Positions 21,061-30,678 of a DNA stretch of 64,000 nt are shown here, one piece after another. The stretch comes from Vibrio mediterranei (GTDB lineage Bacteria > Pseudomonadota > Gammaproteobacteria > Enterobacterales > Vibrionaceae). The notes beneath the pieces were generated by a model that was given only the letters and a program-made list of their open reading frames with translations, did not search any database and was not told where the DNA came from. The stretch's first letter is position 1; each line of letters opens with the position of its first letter. The position numbers and the translations under genes are program-made. Location: the NCBI RefSeq assembly GCF_900088415.1, contig NZ_FLLQ01000004.1, positions 186,001-250,000 of the forward strand, in the 5' to 3' direction.

Positions 21061-22566
21061 ATGACTTCACGTATTCCATTTTACCTATCAGTAGGCTTAC
21101 TGATTGCCGCAGGTATTGCGCTTAGTGTCATCAGACACGAGACGTACGGCGTTCCATGGACTCCAGGTGAAACTCGCCAAGTCTGGGATATCGAAGCTAG
21201 AGTTGAATTTAACGCCATTGGCAAGCCCGCCAAAGTTTCTTTAGCGGCACCTTATACTCAAGAAGGCTTTACACTCATTGGAGAGTCAGCATCTTCACCA
21301 GGTTACGGTGTTTCGTATGTTGATTCTGATGCAGGACGCCGAGCAGAGTGGTCAATCCGCCAAGCCCAAGGTCCTCAAACCATCTACTACAAAACTCAAT
21401 TTCTTGTTGATGACCAAGCGCTTGCTAACTCGACACCTCCTACAGAAGAAATCATTAAACCGACCTTTGATGGTCCAGAAGAAGCCGCTGCTATTGCCCT
21501 CGTAGAACGCGCCACCTCTCGCTCTTCTGACAATATCACTTTCACTCGAGAACTTATCAAGGCCCTGAACGATGGTGATAGCCAAAACTCGGCGCTCATT
21601 CTGAACAGCATGACTAAGTTGCAAGCAGCCTCTAAGCTTCTTGCGTATGCTGATGTCCCAAGCAAAGTTGTCGGTGTGATTGAATTAGAAGATGGTCGTC
21701 GCCGTCAATCCAGCCAACAAATGTTGCAAGTTTGGGATGGCAAAAAGTGGCAAATTTTCTCTCCGGAAACAACCGAAGGTAAAAAACAACAGAACCTATT
21801 GGTTTGGGATGAGTCTAACGTCTCTTTGCTTGATGTCGTCGGTGGTAAAGACAGTAAAGTTCATTTCACCATGATTTCGCAAGAGGTATCCCCTCAAGAA
21901 GCAACAAACAGTAAAGTTGATGCTGACGGTCTTCTTAACTTCTCTATTCATAGCCTGCCTCTCGAAGAGCAAGCCATGTTTAAGACCATCATGCTAATAC
22001 CAATTGGTGCCTTGATTGTTGTATTCCTGAGAATACTGATTGGCCTGAAGACCTCAGGTACTTTCATGCCAGTACTGATTGCCGTAGCATTCGTTCAAAC
22101 ACAGTTAGTCACCGGTATTGTCGGCTTCTTGCTGATAGTGGGTACTGGTCTGGTGATCCGTAGCTATCTATCTAAACTCAACTTACTATTAGTTGCCAGG
22201 ATATCAGCGGTTATCATCACCGTTATTTTGATTATTTCAGTCTTTACCGTCGTTGCCTTCAAGATTGGTCTCACCGAAGGTCTGTCGATTACCTTCTTCC
22301 CAATGATCATCCTGTCTTGGACAATCGAACGTATGTCGATTCTATGGGAAGAGGAAGGTGCGAAAGAGGTTGTACTGCAGGGTGGTGGCTCACTACTTAC
22401 AGCGGTTCTGGTTTATCTTGCGATGACCAACCCATATGTACAGCATCTGACGTTTAACTTTATCGGTCTGCAATTGGTTATCCTTGGCGGTATCCTAATG
22501 CTAGGTACTTACACAGGCTACCGTCTGACTGAGCTACGCCGTTTCAAACCTCTAACGGAGGACTAA
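21061..22566 (+). CDS. Inactive transglutaminase fused to a multi-TM domain
   Basis: The 501-residue product has one N-terminal helix (about 5-25), a periplasmic transglutaminase-like domain (about 130-285), and a C-terminal block of about seven helices (from about 308 to 495). The transglutaminase catalytic triad is absent: where Cys is expected the sequence reads NSALILNSMTKLQAASKLLA, and where His and Asp are expected it reads QMLQVWDGKKWQIFSPET. It is therefore probably a binding domain, perhaps for peptides. I start at ATG 21061 with AAGG upstream; a TTG six bases earlier is less likely. The next gene begins three bases after its stop, so the ligase is almost certainly a partner. Confidence 0.85.
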   Translation: MTSRIPFYLSVGLLIAAGIALSVIRHETYGVPWTPGETRQVWDIEARVEFNAIGKPAKVSLAAPYTQEGFTLIGESASSPGYGVSYVDSDAGRRAEWSIRQAQGPQTIYYKTQFLVDDQALANSTPPTEEIIKPTFDGPEEAAAIALVERATSRSSDNITFTRELIKALNDGDSQNSALILNSMTKLQAASKLLAYADVPSKVVGVIELEDGRRRQSSQQMLQVWDGKKWQIFSPETTEGKKQQNLLVWDESNVSLLDVVGGKDSKVHFTMISQEVSPQEATNSKVDADGLLNFSIHSLPLEEQAMFKTIMLIPIGALIVVFLRILIGLKTSGTFMPVLIAVAFVQTQLVTGIVGFLLIVGTGLVIRSYLSKLNLLLVARISAVIITVILIISVFTVVAFKIGLTEGLSITFFPMIILSWTIERMSILWEEEGAKEVVLQGGGSLLTAVLVYLAMTNPYVQHLTFNFIGLQLVILGGILMLGTYTGYRLTELRRFKPLTED

Positions 22567-22569
22567 TTT

Positions 22570-23553
22570 ATGCTACGAAAGCTAACCAGTCCTTTTAAGT
22601 TACGTGAACGCGGTATCATGGGTATGAACCAGCGTAACCATAGTTACATTGGTCGCTACAATGATCGTTCTAAATACCCGTTGGTTGATGACAAACTTAA
22701 AACCAAGATCATCGCAGAAAAAGCTGGCGCAACCACGCCAGCCTTGATTGGCGTTATTCGAAGCCAAGTTGAAGTTAAAACCATCCACGAGATGGTCAAA
22801 GACTGGCCAGGATTCGTAATTAAGCCTGCTCAAGGCAGTGGTGGTAAAGGTATCTTGGTAGTCACAGAGCACAAAGATGGGGTCTACACCAAACCATCTG
22901 GTTCTACCATTAACAAAGAAGACGTTGAACGCCATATCAGTAACGCGCTAGCGGGACTGTTCTCATTAGGTGGTAAGAACGATGTAGCGGTGGTCGAAAA
23001 CCTCATCAAGTTTGATGATTGCTTTGAAGGCTTTAGTTACGAAGGGGTTCCTGACGTTCGGATCATCGTATTCCAAGGTTATCCAGTGATGGCGATGATG
23101 CGTCTTTCTACATCTGCATCCGACGGCAAGGCCAACCTTCACCAAGGTGCAGTAGGTGTTGGTATCGATATCGCTACCGGTAAAGCGGTTAGAGCGGTTC
23201 AGTTTGACCAACCTGTAACTCACCATCCAGACACTGGCAAAGAGCTTGCAACGCTCGCAGTACCTCACTGGGAACGACTCCTCACTCTTGCCTCTAGTGC
23301 TTATGAGATGACAGGCCTTGGCTATATGGGTACGGATATGGTGTTAGATAAGGAAGAAGGGCCAATGGTGTTGGAGCTTAATGCTCGTCCTGGTCTTGCG
23401 ATTCAAATCGCCAATGGAAGTGGCATCTTACCGAGACTGCAGCACATCGAATCGTTAGGCGAACCAAACCCGTTCACCTACCCTTCTCCAGAAGAGCGCG
23501 TTGCCTATGCGGCTAAGATGTTTGGGCACGTTAATGGGGAAGAAACGTCATAA
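22570..23553 (+). CDS. RimK-like ATP-grasp alpha-L-glutamate ligase family protein
   Basis: The 327-residue product is an ATP-grasp amidoligase related to RimK and to alpha-L-glutamate ligase-like enzymes, which form amide bonds between a carboxylate and an amine with ATP. Seen motifs: FVIKPAQGSGGKGILVV (nucleotide-binding loop), DVRIIVFQGYPVMAMMRLS, HQGAVGVGIDIATGKA, and the metal-binding MVLELNARPGLAIQIANG. GGAGG lies seven bases upstream of the ATG. It has no signal peptide, so it is cytoplasmic. In this operon it is always expected with the protease and multi-TM proteins; its substrates are not known. Confidence 0.87.
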   Translation: MLRKLTSPFKLRERGIMGMNQRNHSYIGRYNDRSKYPLVDDKLKTKIIAEKAGATTPALIGVIRSQVEVKTIHEMVKDWPGFVIKPAQGSGGKGILVVTEHKDGVYTKPSGSTINKEDVERHISNALAGLFSLGGKNDVAVVENLIKFDDCFEGFSYEGVPDVRIIVFQGYPVMAMMRLSTSASDGKANLHQGAVGVGIDIATGKAVRAVQFDQPVTHHPDTGKELATLAVPHWERLLTLASSAYEMTGLGYMGTDMVLDKEEGPMVLELNARPGLAIQIANGSGILPRLQHIESLGEPNPFTYPSPEERVAYAAKMFGHVNGEETS

Positions 23554-23611
23554 CTTTTCCTTGATGATGTCTTTTCTGCACTGACTTCTGTCTTCGCTGA
23601 ATTATTAAAGT

Positions 23612-23640
23612 AAAACGCGACCCATTAGGTCGCGTTTTTT
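23612..23640 (+). terminator. Terminator after the ATP-grasp operon
   Basis: AAAACGCGACC (23612-23622) pairs with GGTCGCGTTTT (23628-23638) around a five-base loop, with T on the plus side. It lies between convergent genes and may serve both. Confidence 0.85.
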
Positions 23641-23669
23641 GTTATTACCGTTATGTTCAGTTGGAGCAG

Positions 23670-25787
23670 TTACACCTTGAATTGGCTCATCAACCCTTGT
23701 TGCTCGCCAGAAAGCTGGTTAATTTCTTTGCCCACTTTTTCTGAGTCTCCCGCCTTCTCTAAGATTTGAGCACTTAAATCACGAATGTTACTGACGTTTT
23801 GATTAACTTCCGCCGATACAGATTGCTGCTCTTCTGCTGCCTTAACAATCTGGCTATTCATATCGTTAATCGCAGAGATAGACTCGAAGATGCTGCTCAG
23901 TGCTGCCACGGCTTGCTGAACATGCGTCGCCGTAGAATCTGCAAGTTGTGACCCTTCTTGAATCGCGCTCACCACATCGCGTGTTCCTTTCTGTACACGC
24001 TCAATTACTTCTTGGATTTCACCGACCGAATCATGAGTACGACTTGCTAGGCTTCTAACCTCATCTGCAACTACCGCGAACCCACGACCTTGTTCCCCTG
24101 CTCGCGCTGCTTCAATGGCGGCATTTAGTGCCAGTAAGTTAGTCTGCTCGGAAATGCCTTCAATGACCGCAAGGATCTCTGTGATATTAGCGTTGTTCTT
24201 CGCTAACTCTTCTACCACCGGAACGGTAGCTTTCATCTGTTCAACCAAACGAACCATTTCACTGGCTGACAGTTCAACGACTTCCTGACCTTGGCTAGCA
24301 GACTCATTTGCTGACGCCGCAGCTTGCACCGCAACCTCAGCATTTTGCACCACGAGTGACGCCGTTTGTGTCATCTCTTCTGACGCAGTGGCAACGAGGT
24401 CAACTTCTCTAAATTGAGCTTCACTGCTCTCTCGTGTCGCTACCGCTGTGGCATTGGCACTTTCAGCTGTACCAGCAATGCGTTCAGTGGTTACGGCAAC
24501 TTGTTGGATTGTCGTTTGCAATTTTGCTAAAAATGCATTGAATTGCTCTGCAAGCTGACCTATCTCATCGCCCGATTTGACTTCCAAACGCTGCGTTAGG
24601 TCTCCCTCTCCACTGGCAATATCTTCGAGACGTGTAACTACCTCTCTAATTGGCTTAACTAGACGTAGCGACATTAAAGCGATGATGACGAGCCCTACAA
24701 TAACAAAGCCAGCACCCACTAAGACTTCAAATACAATTCCTTCTTCTAACTGCTTAGAGATAATGCTATCAAGCTCAATAGCATCACTGAGAACGCTGCT
24801 ACGAGGCATATCAAAGAACACGCCCCATGTTTGATTAGCAATAGTGACTGGATTAAACACCGTTAACCACTGACCATCTGCACTCCATTGAGCGCTGGCT
24901 TCTTCTCCAAACATCAGGTCTGTAATCTGCTCTGACGATAAAATGGCGCTTTGATAAGGAGAGCCAACTTTAATACTCGAATCATCACTGGCAATTACAC
25001 TTTCATCGAGGCTGATGATGTTCACATGTCCACTGCCATTAAAGAGGCTGGCATCTGACTCCATAACAGTATTGGCAAGCTCAGTCAGTTTAAGGTCGAT
25101 ACCTAAAAAACCAATTAACATGTTATCGACTTCAATTGGAATTGATAGCGATGAAGTGAGATGTTGCTGAGCACCAATAGTACTGAGTCGTGGGGTACTG
25201 ACACACGATGCTTCGGTAGCGAGAGGACAATAGAAGCGCTCTCCATCTTCTAAAGCGTCAAGCTTACGCTTAGTTAGAACCGTACGGACGGCATTTTCGC
25301 CCGTCTCGGTGATTTGCCAATACGTCGCAAATTGTCCAAGCTCATTAGAACCAACATAGTCGGCTCCTTCATAGTTTGAATCTTCTCCATCAAGCATGTT
25401 TGGCTTAAATACTAAGTATGCGCCTTGAATAGAGGGAAACTCGATAACGGCCTGTCGAATCATTTCATCTAGTGCCGTTCGCAGGTCTTCACTGGGGACG
25501 AAGTTTTCTTCCGCGTTATACTTTTGGAACTTAGCGTTAGCAATCAACATTTCTGCGCGGTAAATCGCTTCATTGAAGTAATCTTTGACTTCTCGTGCGT
25601 TAATATCCGCACGGGCCTCAAGTAACGCTTGTGATTTTTCAACCACCGATTCGGAACTGAGTGTCTGAATTGCTTTTTGGCTGTTGATGGCGTTATAGAG
25701 TGAAAAGCCTATCAAAGCTATGGAAGTAAATAGCAAGCAACAGCCTGCTAACACCGTGATTTTCCACTGCACGGAAAGAGTTCGCAT
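23670..25787 (-). CDS. Methyl-accepting chemotaxis protein, dCACHE-type
   Basis: The product (705 residues from ATG 25787, preceded by AAGGA; a TTG six codons earlier opens the longer frame) has an N-terminal helix (about 10-30), a periplasmic region of about 310 residues typical of a double-CACHE sensor ([28 protein letters not shown]), a second helix (about 345-368, [20 protein letters not shown]), a HAMP domain ([20 protein letters not shown]), and the MCP domain with [25 protein letters not shown] receptors commonly bind amino acids or organic acids; the ligand here is unknown. No C-terminal pentapeptide tether is seen. Confidence 0.93.
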   Translation of the reverse strand: MRTLSVQWKITVLAGCCLLFTSIALIGFSLYNAINSQKAIQTLSSESVVEKSQALLEARADINAREVKDYFNEAIYRAEMLIANAKFQKYNAEENFVPSEDLRTALDEMIRQAVIEFPSIQGAYLVFKPNMLDGEDSNYEGADYVGSNELGQFATYWQITETGENAVRTVLTKRKLDALEDGERFYCPLATEASCVSTPRLSTIGAQQHLTSSLSIPIEVDNMLIGFLGIDLKLTELANTVMESDASLFNGSGHVNIISLDESVIASDDSSIKVGSPYQSAILSSEQITDLMFGEEASAQWSADGQWLTVFNPVTIANQTWGVFFDMPRSSVLSDAIELDSIISKQLEEGIVFEVLVGAGFVIVGLVIIALMSLRLVKPIREVVTRLEDIASGEGDLTQRLEVKSGDEIGQLAEQFNAFLAKLQTTIQQVAVTTERIAGTAESANATAVATRESSEAQFREVDLVATASEEMTQTASLVVQNAEVAVQAAASANESASQGQEVVELSASEMVRLVEQMKATVPVVEELAKNNANITEILAVIEGISEQTNLLALNAAIEAARAGEQGRGFAVVADEVRSLASRTHDSVGEIQEVIERVQKGTRDVVSAIQEGSQLADSTATHVQQAVAALSSIFESISAINDMNSQIVKAAEEQQSVSAEVNQNVSNIRDLSAQILEKAGDSEKVGKEINQLSGEQQGLMSQFKV

Positions 25788-25963
25788 AGTACATCCTTTT
25801 TGCAAACGTGAGCCAGTATGTTTTTTTATCGACGTATTGTCGTTTTTATTTAGCGATTTATTACATCATTTTTACATCTCCACCTCAACTGAAGCGTTGT
25901 ACGTTCAGGATGCTCAATGCTAGTATTTTGACCCTGATATAAAAATCACAGGATTAGTGAGAA

Positions 25964-26770
25964 ATGAAAGTCATCAGTTTTAATATCAATGGCCTACGCG
26001 CTCGACTTCATCAACTTCAAGCTTTGATTGATAAGCACCAGCCAGACGTCATTGGTTTACAAGAAATCAAAGTTCATGACGAGGCCTTCCCAGTAGAAGC
26101 GGTAGAAGCTATGGGCTATAAAGTCTATTTCCACGGCCAAAAGGCACACTATGGTGTTGCTATGCTTTGTAAGCAGGAACCTATCTCGGTCCAAAAAGGC
26201 TTCCCTACCGACAACGAAGATCATCAAAAACGTATGATCATGGCAACATTCGAAGATTCGAATGGCGACAAAGTGACCGTGTTAAATGGCTACTTCCCTC
26301 AAGGGGATAACATTAGCCATGAGACCAAGTTTCCTTATAAAGAAACTTTCTACAAAGATCTGATGACCTATTTGAATGACCACCATAGTAATGATGAGAA
26401 GCTTATCGTTATGGGTGACATCAATATCAGTCCAATCGACCTAGATATCGGCATCGGTGAACCAAATCGCAAGCGCTGGCTCAAGACTGGTAAGTGTTCC
26501 TTCCAGCCAATTGAACGTGAGTGGTTACAAACCCTACTAGACTGGGGCTTCGTGGATACATTCCGTCAGCTGCATCCAAACGTCGATGATCAATTCTCAT
26601 GGTTTGATTACCGCTCTCGCGGTTTCGATGATAATCGCGGCCTACGAATTGACGTGGTATTAGCAACGAAGAGTCTTGCTGAAACGTGTTCAGAAGCAGG
26701 TATTGATTACGAACTACGTGGCATTGAGAAGCCATCTGATCACGCGCCAATTTGGTCTGTGTTTGGCTAA
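25964..26770 (+). CDS. xthA: Exonuclease III
   Basis: XthA is the major AP endonuclease and 3'-5' exonuclease in base-excision repair. The 268-residue product matches E. coli length (268) and shows [13 protein letters not shown] (metal-binding Glu34), [15 protein letters not shown] (Asp/Asn pair), [30 protein letters not shown], and the terminal [10 protein letters not shown] with catalytic His. The start is clear, with its own short upstream region. Confidence 0.97.
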   Translation: MKVISFNINGLRARLHQLQALIDKHQPDVIGLQEIKVHDEAFPVEAVEAMGYKVYFHGQKAHYGVAMLCKQEPISVQKGFPTDNEDHQKRMIMATFEDSNGDKVTVLNGYFPQGDNISHETKFPYKETFYKDLMTYLNDHHSNDEKLIVMGDINISPIDLDIGIGEPNRKRWLKTGKCSFQPIEREWLQTLLDWGFVDTFRQLHPNVDDQFSWFDYRSRGFDDNRGLRIDVVLATKSLAETCSEAGIDYELRGIEKPSDHAPIWSVFG

Positions 26771-26797
26771 ACCAAGCACTGGTTTGCGCTCTTATAA

Positions 26798-26970
26798 CGT
26801 CATTCCTGCCTAGAGCAGGAAACTGCCCAAAGCGCGCACCTAGTCCCAAAAAAGTCCACTACACCACAACGGTAGATCCCTGACATTTGCTAGCGCAAAT
26901 TCAGGGATGACGTACGCCTTAGTTAACGTCTAACTTCCCGTCATTCCTGCCTCAGAGCAGGAACCTACCC
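26798..26970. repeat. Three REP-like palindromes downstream of xthA
   Basis: Three elements lie in about 170 bp: CGTCATTCCTGCCTAGAGCA and its complement arm (26799-26821), a longer inverted repeat with arms ATCCCTGA and TCAGGGAT (26876-26909) around a TTTGCTAGCGCAAA core, and CGTCATTCCTGCCTCAGAGC with its arm (26939-26963). All share the GTCATTCCTGC/GCAGGAATGAC core of the other copies in the window. They fill the xthA-artM gap. Confidence 0.8.
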
Positions 26971-26980
26971 AAAGCGCAGT

Positions 26981-27020
26981 GAAAAAATCCCCGATGATCA
27001 CTTTTGCAACAATCGGGGAT
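26981..27020 (-). terminator. Intrinsic terminator of the art operon
   Basis: ATCCCCGAT (26987-26995) pairs with ATCGGGGAT (27012-27020). On the minus strand it follows artM by about 37 bases and ends in six T. Confidence 0.85.
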
Positions 27021-27057
27021 AATAATTCTAATTATTCTTTCTTGAGAAATAACTACA

Positions 27058-27741
27058 TCACTGTGACTCTAGTGGTCTCATATACGCTAGGAATCGCTTC
27101 TCTGCTTTCTTAAATACCCAAAGAATAATGAAGGTCAGTCCCATATAGAACAAACCTGCGGTCAGGAATGATTCAAATGGCGCATAGTAACGAGAGTTCA
27201 CTAGGCGAGCAGCACCGGTTAAATCCATAATAGTGACGATACCAGCTACCGCCGAACCGTGAAGCATAAAGATAACTTCGTTACTGTACGCGGGTAAGGC
27301 TCTGCGTAATGCGCTTGGCAAAATAATGCGACGATAAGTCTTCCAAGGACTCATTCCATAAGCTTTTGCAGCTTCGACTTCACCTTTTGGTAGGCCATTT
27401 ATCGCACCGCGGATAATTTCTGCCGTATACGCTGATGTGTTAAGTACAAACGCGACTAACGCGCAGAACCATGCGTTTTCCCACAGCGTATCTTTGACAG
27501 GGAAGAATTGGTCCATGCCGTAGTAAATCAAATAAAGTTGAACCAACAGTGGCGTACCACGGAAGAAATAGATAAAACCCCACGATGGTAAACTGAATAG
27601 ATAGTTTGTGCTGTTTCTAGCTACCGCTAAAGGTATTGCTACACACAAACCAATCACAAGGGCTAGCGACACCAACCATGCGGTAGTCCAAAGGCCGTCC
27701 AGATAGACTGGGAAACTTTCTACTATCAATGAAAAGTCCAT
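27058..27741 (-). CDS. artM: Arginine ABC transporter permease ArtM
   Basis: This is one of two permease subunits of the arginine importer, family HAAT/PAAT. The 227-residue product has about five helices and the EAA loop GEVEAAKAYGMSPWKTYRRIILPSALRRALP that docks the ATPase. It starts two bases after the artQ stop. Distinguishing ArtM from ArtQ rests on operon order as well as on sequence. Confidence 0.93.
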   Translation of the reverse strand: MDFSLIVESFPVYLDGLWTTAWLVSLALVIGLCVAIPLAVARNSTNYLFSLPSWGFIYFFRGTPLLVQLYLIYYGMDQFFPVKDTLWENAWFCALVAFVLNTSAYTAEIIRGAINGLPKGEVEAAKAYGMSPWKTYRRIILPSALRRALPAYSNEVIFMLHGSAVAGIVTIMDLTGAARLVNSRYYAPFESFLTAGLFYMGLTFIILWVFKKAEKRFLAYMRPLESQ

Positions 27742-27743
27742 AT

Positions 27744-28484
27744 CTACCTCACATGAATACTAAATTTGCGCTCTACCAGCTTTAAGAAACCGGTTGAGAT
27801 GCTGGTGAACAGTAAGAAGATAATCGCCACCGACATATAGAAGGTAAATGGCATCTTGGTTGAGCCCGCCGCTAATGAACTCACGCGTACCATGTCTTCT
27901 AGTCCAATGATGGAGACAAGTGCAGTTGTCTTAAGAAGTACCAGCCAGTTATTACCAAAACCCGGTAAAGCATGTCGAATCATTTGAGGTAGAAGTATAC
28001 GTCTAAATGCTAAGACAGAGCTCATACCATAGGCCTTCGCTGCTTCCATTTCACCTTTATCAACGGCCATGATTGCACCGCGGAAAGTTTCGGCCATGTA
28101 AGCACCAAAGATAAATCCGATAGTTAATACCCCTGCAACGAATGGAGATACATCAATATAGTCAGGTAAGTATGAAGTCCACTCATGGTTCGGGTCGCTG
28201 GACATAAACCAGTTGTTAAGCCATTCGTTGACGGCGTACAAACTGTTATTGAGCAGTATTTGTCCACCAAAGAAGATTAGCATCATTAAAACGAGATCTG
28301 GGATGCCTCGAATAATGGTAGTGTAAAGTGTCGCTATCGCACGTGCCCACTTATAGGGAGCAAGCTTAGCGAGCGCGCCTAACATACCTAAGAGCATAGC
28401 AAGCAATAGCGAAAGTATTGCCACTTCTATGGTCAGTACGGCCCCTTTTAATATTGAGGCTTCATATCCTTGTAAATCGAGCAT
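27744..28484 (-). CDS. artQ: Arginine ABC transporter permease ArtQ
   Basis: This is the second permease of the importer. The product (246 residues from ATG 28484, preceded by AAGGA) begins MLDLQGYEASILKGAVLTIE and carries the EAA loop GEMEAAKAYGMSSVLAFRRILLPQM. A GTG six codons upstream would lengthen it but places the ribosome site inside the gene. It lies about 120 bp after artI, and artM follows immediately. Confidence 0.92.
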   Translation of the reverse strand: MLDLQGYEASILKGAVLTIEVAILSLLLAMLLGMLGALAKLAPYKWARAIATLYTTIIRGIPDLVLMMLIFFGGQILLNNSLYAVNEWLNNWFMSSDPNHEWTSYLPDYIDVSPFVAGVLTIGFIFGAYMAETFRGAIMAVDKGEMEAAKAYGMSSVLAFRRILLPQMIRHALPGFGNNWLVLLKTTALVSIIGLEDMVRVSSLAAGSTKMPFTFYMSVAIIFLLFTSISTGFLKLVERKFSIHVR

Positions 28485-28605
28485 AGTTCCTTCCAACAGC
28501 ACAGCAAATTTGTTGGTAAGTCATACTAAAAAACACCTGTGACACGCTTTTTAGTAAAAGGGCCTGAGACTAGCTCAAGCCCTTATCGTTATTTAAGCTA
28601 AGTGA

Positions 28606-29376
28606 TTAGTCGCCGTATACATCGTAATTGAAGTATTTAGCTGCAATCTCTTGATACTTACCTTTCTCACGTAGAGATTTGATAGCCGCATCAAGTTGCT
28701 TAGTTAGGTCTTTGTCTTGTTTACGAACTGCGATACCCATGCCTTCACCAAACCACTTAGGATCTGTCAAAGAAGGGCCAACGAACTCGTACGCGTCACC
28801 GCCATCTTTATTGATTACACCTTCTTCAAGTGCTGATGCATCACCAAGAACAGCAACGATACGACCGTTTGCTAGATCTAAGTACGCTTCATCGAAAGAG
28901 CCGTAACGAACGATTTCCACTTGGTCACCGTAGTTATCTGTTAGGTACTTGTCGTGCGTAGTTGCACGCTGTACACCAATTTTCGCACCATTTAGGTTAT
29001 CAAAGTCCAAGCCAGCGCCTTTCTTAGCGATAAACTTGTTAGGGATTTGTGCGTATTTACCAGTAAAGTCAACTTTCTTCTTACGCTCTTCCGTAATAGA
29101 CATTGCTGCGATGATTGCGTCATATTTACGCGCCAATAGTGAAGGAATGATGCCATCCCAATCTTGAGGAACGATCACACACTTCGCTTTAAGCTCTTCA
29201 CATAATGCGTTTGCCATATCAACGTCAAAACCTTTTAGTGAACCGTCAGCTTCCGTCCAGCTAAATGGAGGGTAAGCACCTTCAATACCAAAGCGCACAG
29301 TTTTCCATTCCTTAGCTTGTGCTACCCCAGTTGCCGCCGTTGCAGCAAGTGCTGCTACCATTAACCACTTTTTCAT
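28606..29376 (-). CDS. artI: Arginine-binding periplasmic protein
   Basis: This is the substrate-binding protein of the Art importer (SBP_bac_3 family). From ATG 29376 it is 256 residues with a signal peptide MKKWLMVAALAATAATGVAQA, then KEWKTVRFGIEGAYPPFSW and GFDVDMANALCEELK typical of cationic amino-acid binding proteins. AGGAG is seven bases upstream of this ATG; an ATG two codons earlier is too close, and a longer open frame reaching 29550 enters the artP gap. Only one binding protein is present here, against ArtI plus ArtJ in E. coli, so it could equally be called ArtJ. Confidence 0.93.
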   Translation of the reverse strand: MKKWLMVAALAATAATGVAQAKEWKTVRFGIEGAYPPFSWTEADGSLKGFDVDMANALCEELKAKCVIVPQDWDGIIPSLLARKYDAIIAAMSITEERKKKVDFTGKYAQIPNKFIAKKGAGLDFDNLNGAKIGVQRATTHDKYLTDNYGDQVEIVRYGSFDEAYLDLANGRIVAVLGDASALEEGVINKDGGDAYEFVGPSLTDPKWFGEGMGIAVRKQDKDLTKQLDAAIKSLREKGKYQEIAAKYFNYDVYGD

Positions 29377-29467
29377 TTCCATACTCCTGTGATTGAGATT
29401 TTTGTTATTAATGTTGTGTTTGTTTGATTTTTCTCGGAACCTAGGTTCCGACACGCCACCCTCTATA

Positions 29468-30238
29468 TTAGTAGATGGATGAGATAAATTGTTGTAAACG
29501 TTCAGATTCAGGGTTAGTGAACAGTTTGGCGGGATCGCCCTGCTCTTCAACTAGACCTTGGTGTAAGAACATCACATGATTTGAAACGTCACGGGCAAAC
29601 GCCATCTCGTGAGTCACTACCAACATGGTGCGACCTTCTTCCGCAAGATCTTGCATTACACCCAGTACTTCACCCACAAGTTCTGGGTCCAAAGCCGAAG
29701 TTGGCTCATCGAAAAGCATAACTTCAGGCTCAACCGCCAGTGCACGAGCGATAGCAGCACGTTGCTGCTGACCACCAGAAAGGTGTCCTGGGTAATAATC
29801 TTTGCGCTCATACAAACCTACTTTTTTCAAAAGCAGTTCTGCATTTTCAATAGCTTGAACTTTAGGCACGCCCAGAACATGAACGGGTGCTTCAATAATA
29901 TTTTCCAGCACCGTCATATGAGACCACAAGTTGAAACCTTGAAATACCATAGCCAAGCGAGAACGGATTCGCTGAACTTGTTTTTCATTGGCAGGAAGAG
30001 ACTCACCCGAACGATTGCGCTTCATTTCGATTAACTCACCGTTAACCCAAATTTCGCCCTCTGTGGGTGTTTCAAGAAGGTTGATACAACGAAGAAATGT
30101 ACTTTTTCCAGAACCAGATGAGCCAATAATCGAGATGACATCACCTTTGTGTGCAGAAAGGGAAATCCCCTTTAAAACTTCATTTTGACCAAAGGTCTTG
30201 TGCAGTTCTTTTATGTCCAGCGCTGGTACATCATTCAT
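29468..30238 (-). CDS. artP: Arginine ABC transporter ATP-binding protein
   Basis: This is the ATPase energising arginine import. The 256-residue product has Walker A (GSSGSGKSTFLRCINLLE), the signature LSGGQQQRAAIARALA, Walker B (VMLFDEPTSALDPE), and the switch His in VVTHEMAFARDV. It is first in the artPIQM order. I looked for paired ArgR boxes in the 400 bp upstream and found none I could call with confidence. Confidence 0.95.
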   Translation of the reverse strand: MNDVPALDIKELHKTFGQNEVLKGISLSAHKGDVISIIGSSGSGKSTFLRCINLLETPTEGEIWVNGELIEMKRNRSGESLPANEKQVQRIRSRLAMVFQGFNLWSHMTVLENIIEAPVHVLGVPKVQAIENAELLLKKVGLYERKDYYPGHLSGGQQQRAAIARALAVEPEVMLFDEPTSALDPELVGEVLGVMQDLAEEGRTMLVVTHEMAFARDVSNHVMFLHQGLVEEQGDPAKLFTNPESERLQQFISSIY

Positions 30239-30634
30239 GCGCTTGTGCTCCCTGTATATTATTGACTGCTATGCCTATTGTTAGAGGCGAAAGGTACTCC
30301 GACCTTTTATTTGTTCGATACAAGCTAGCACTACAATGTACAGTTTGCAACAAACTATTAACCTGTTTTCATTCTTAACACAGCGATTGTATCTGACGAT
30401 TTATGCAATTTAAAGAGTTTATAACTTATAATTGTGAATAATCTTTACTGGATGCTGCGCATTTAGTCATTGATGATTTTTTATTCTTCCGGTGCTTTTA
30501 TTGCGCAAATGTTACATAAATCAACTGTGATTTAGACCTTATCTCTGCCAACAAGTTAAATGCCGGGATATAAGCCTATCTAATGGCACATTAGTAAAGA
30601 TAATGAACTAGTTGAGTGTTTTGATAGTTAGATC
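30239..30634. other. Non-coding region upstream of artP
   Basis: An AT-rich region of about 400 bases between artP and the lipoprotein gene's terminator. It must hold the artP promoter, but I found no convincing -35/-10 pair or ArgR box. Short open frames here lack ribosome sites and protein-like composition. Confidence 0.5.
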
Positions 30635-30661
30635 AAAAAAGCCTCTCAGTGAGAGGCTTTT
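30635..30661 (-). terminator. Terminator of the poly-glycine lipoprotein gene
   Basis: GCCTCTC (30641-30647) pairs with GAGAGGC (30651-30657), extended by A/T pairs; on the minus strand it ends in a T-run about 20 bases after the stop. Confidence 0.88.
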
Positions 30662-30678
30662 GGACAATATGTTTTTAT

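Noticed and set aside
30239..30600. ArgR boxes upstream of artP
   Set aside because: TGAAT-like half sites occur (near 30435) but no pair reaches a credible match to the 18-bp consensus.
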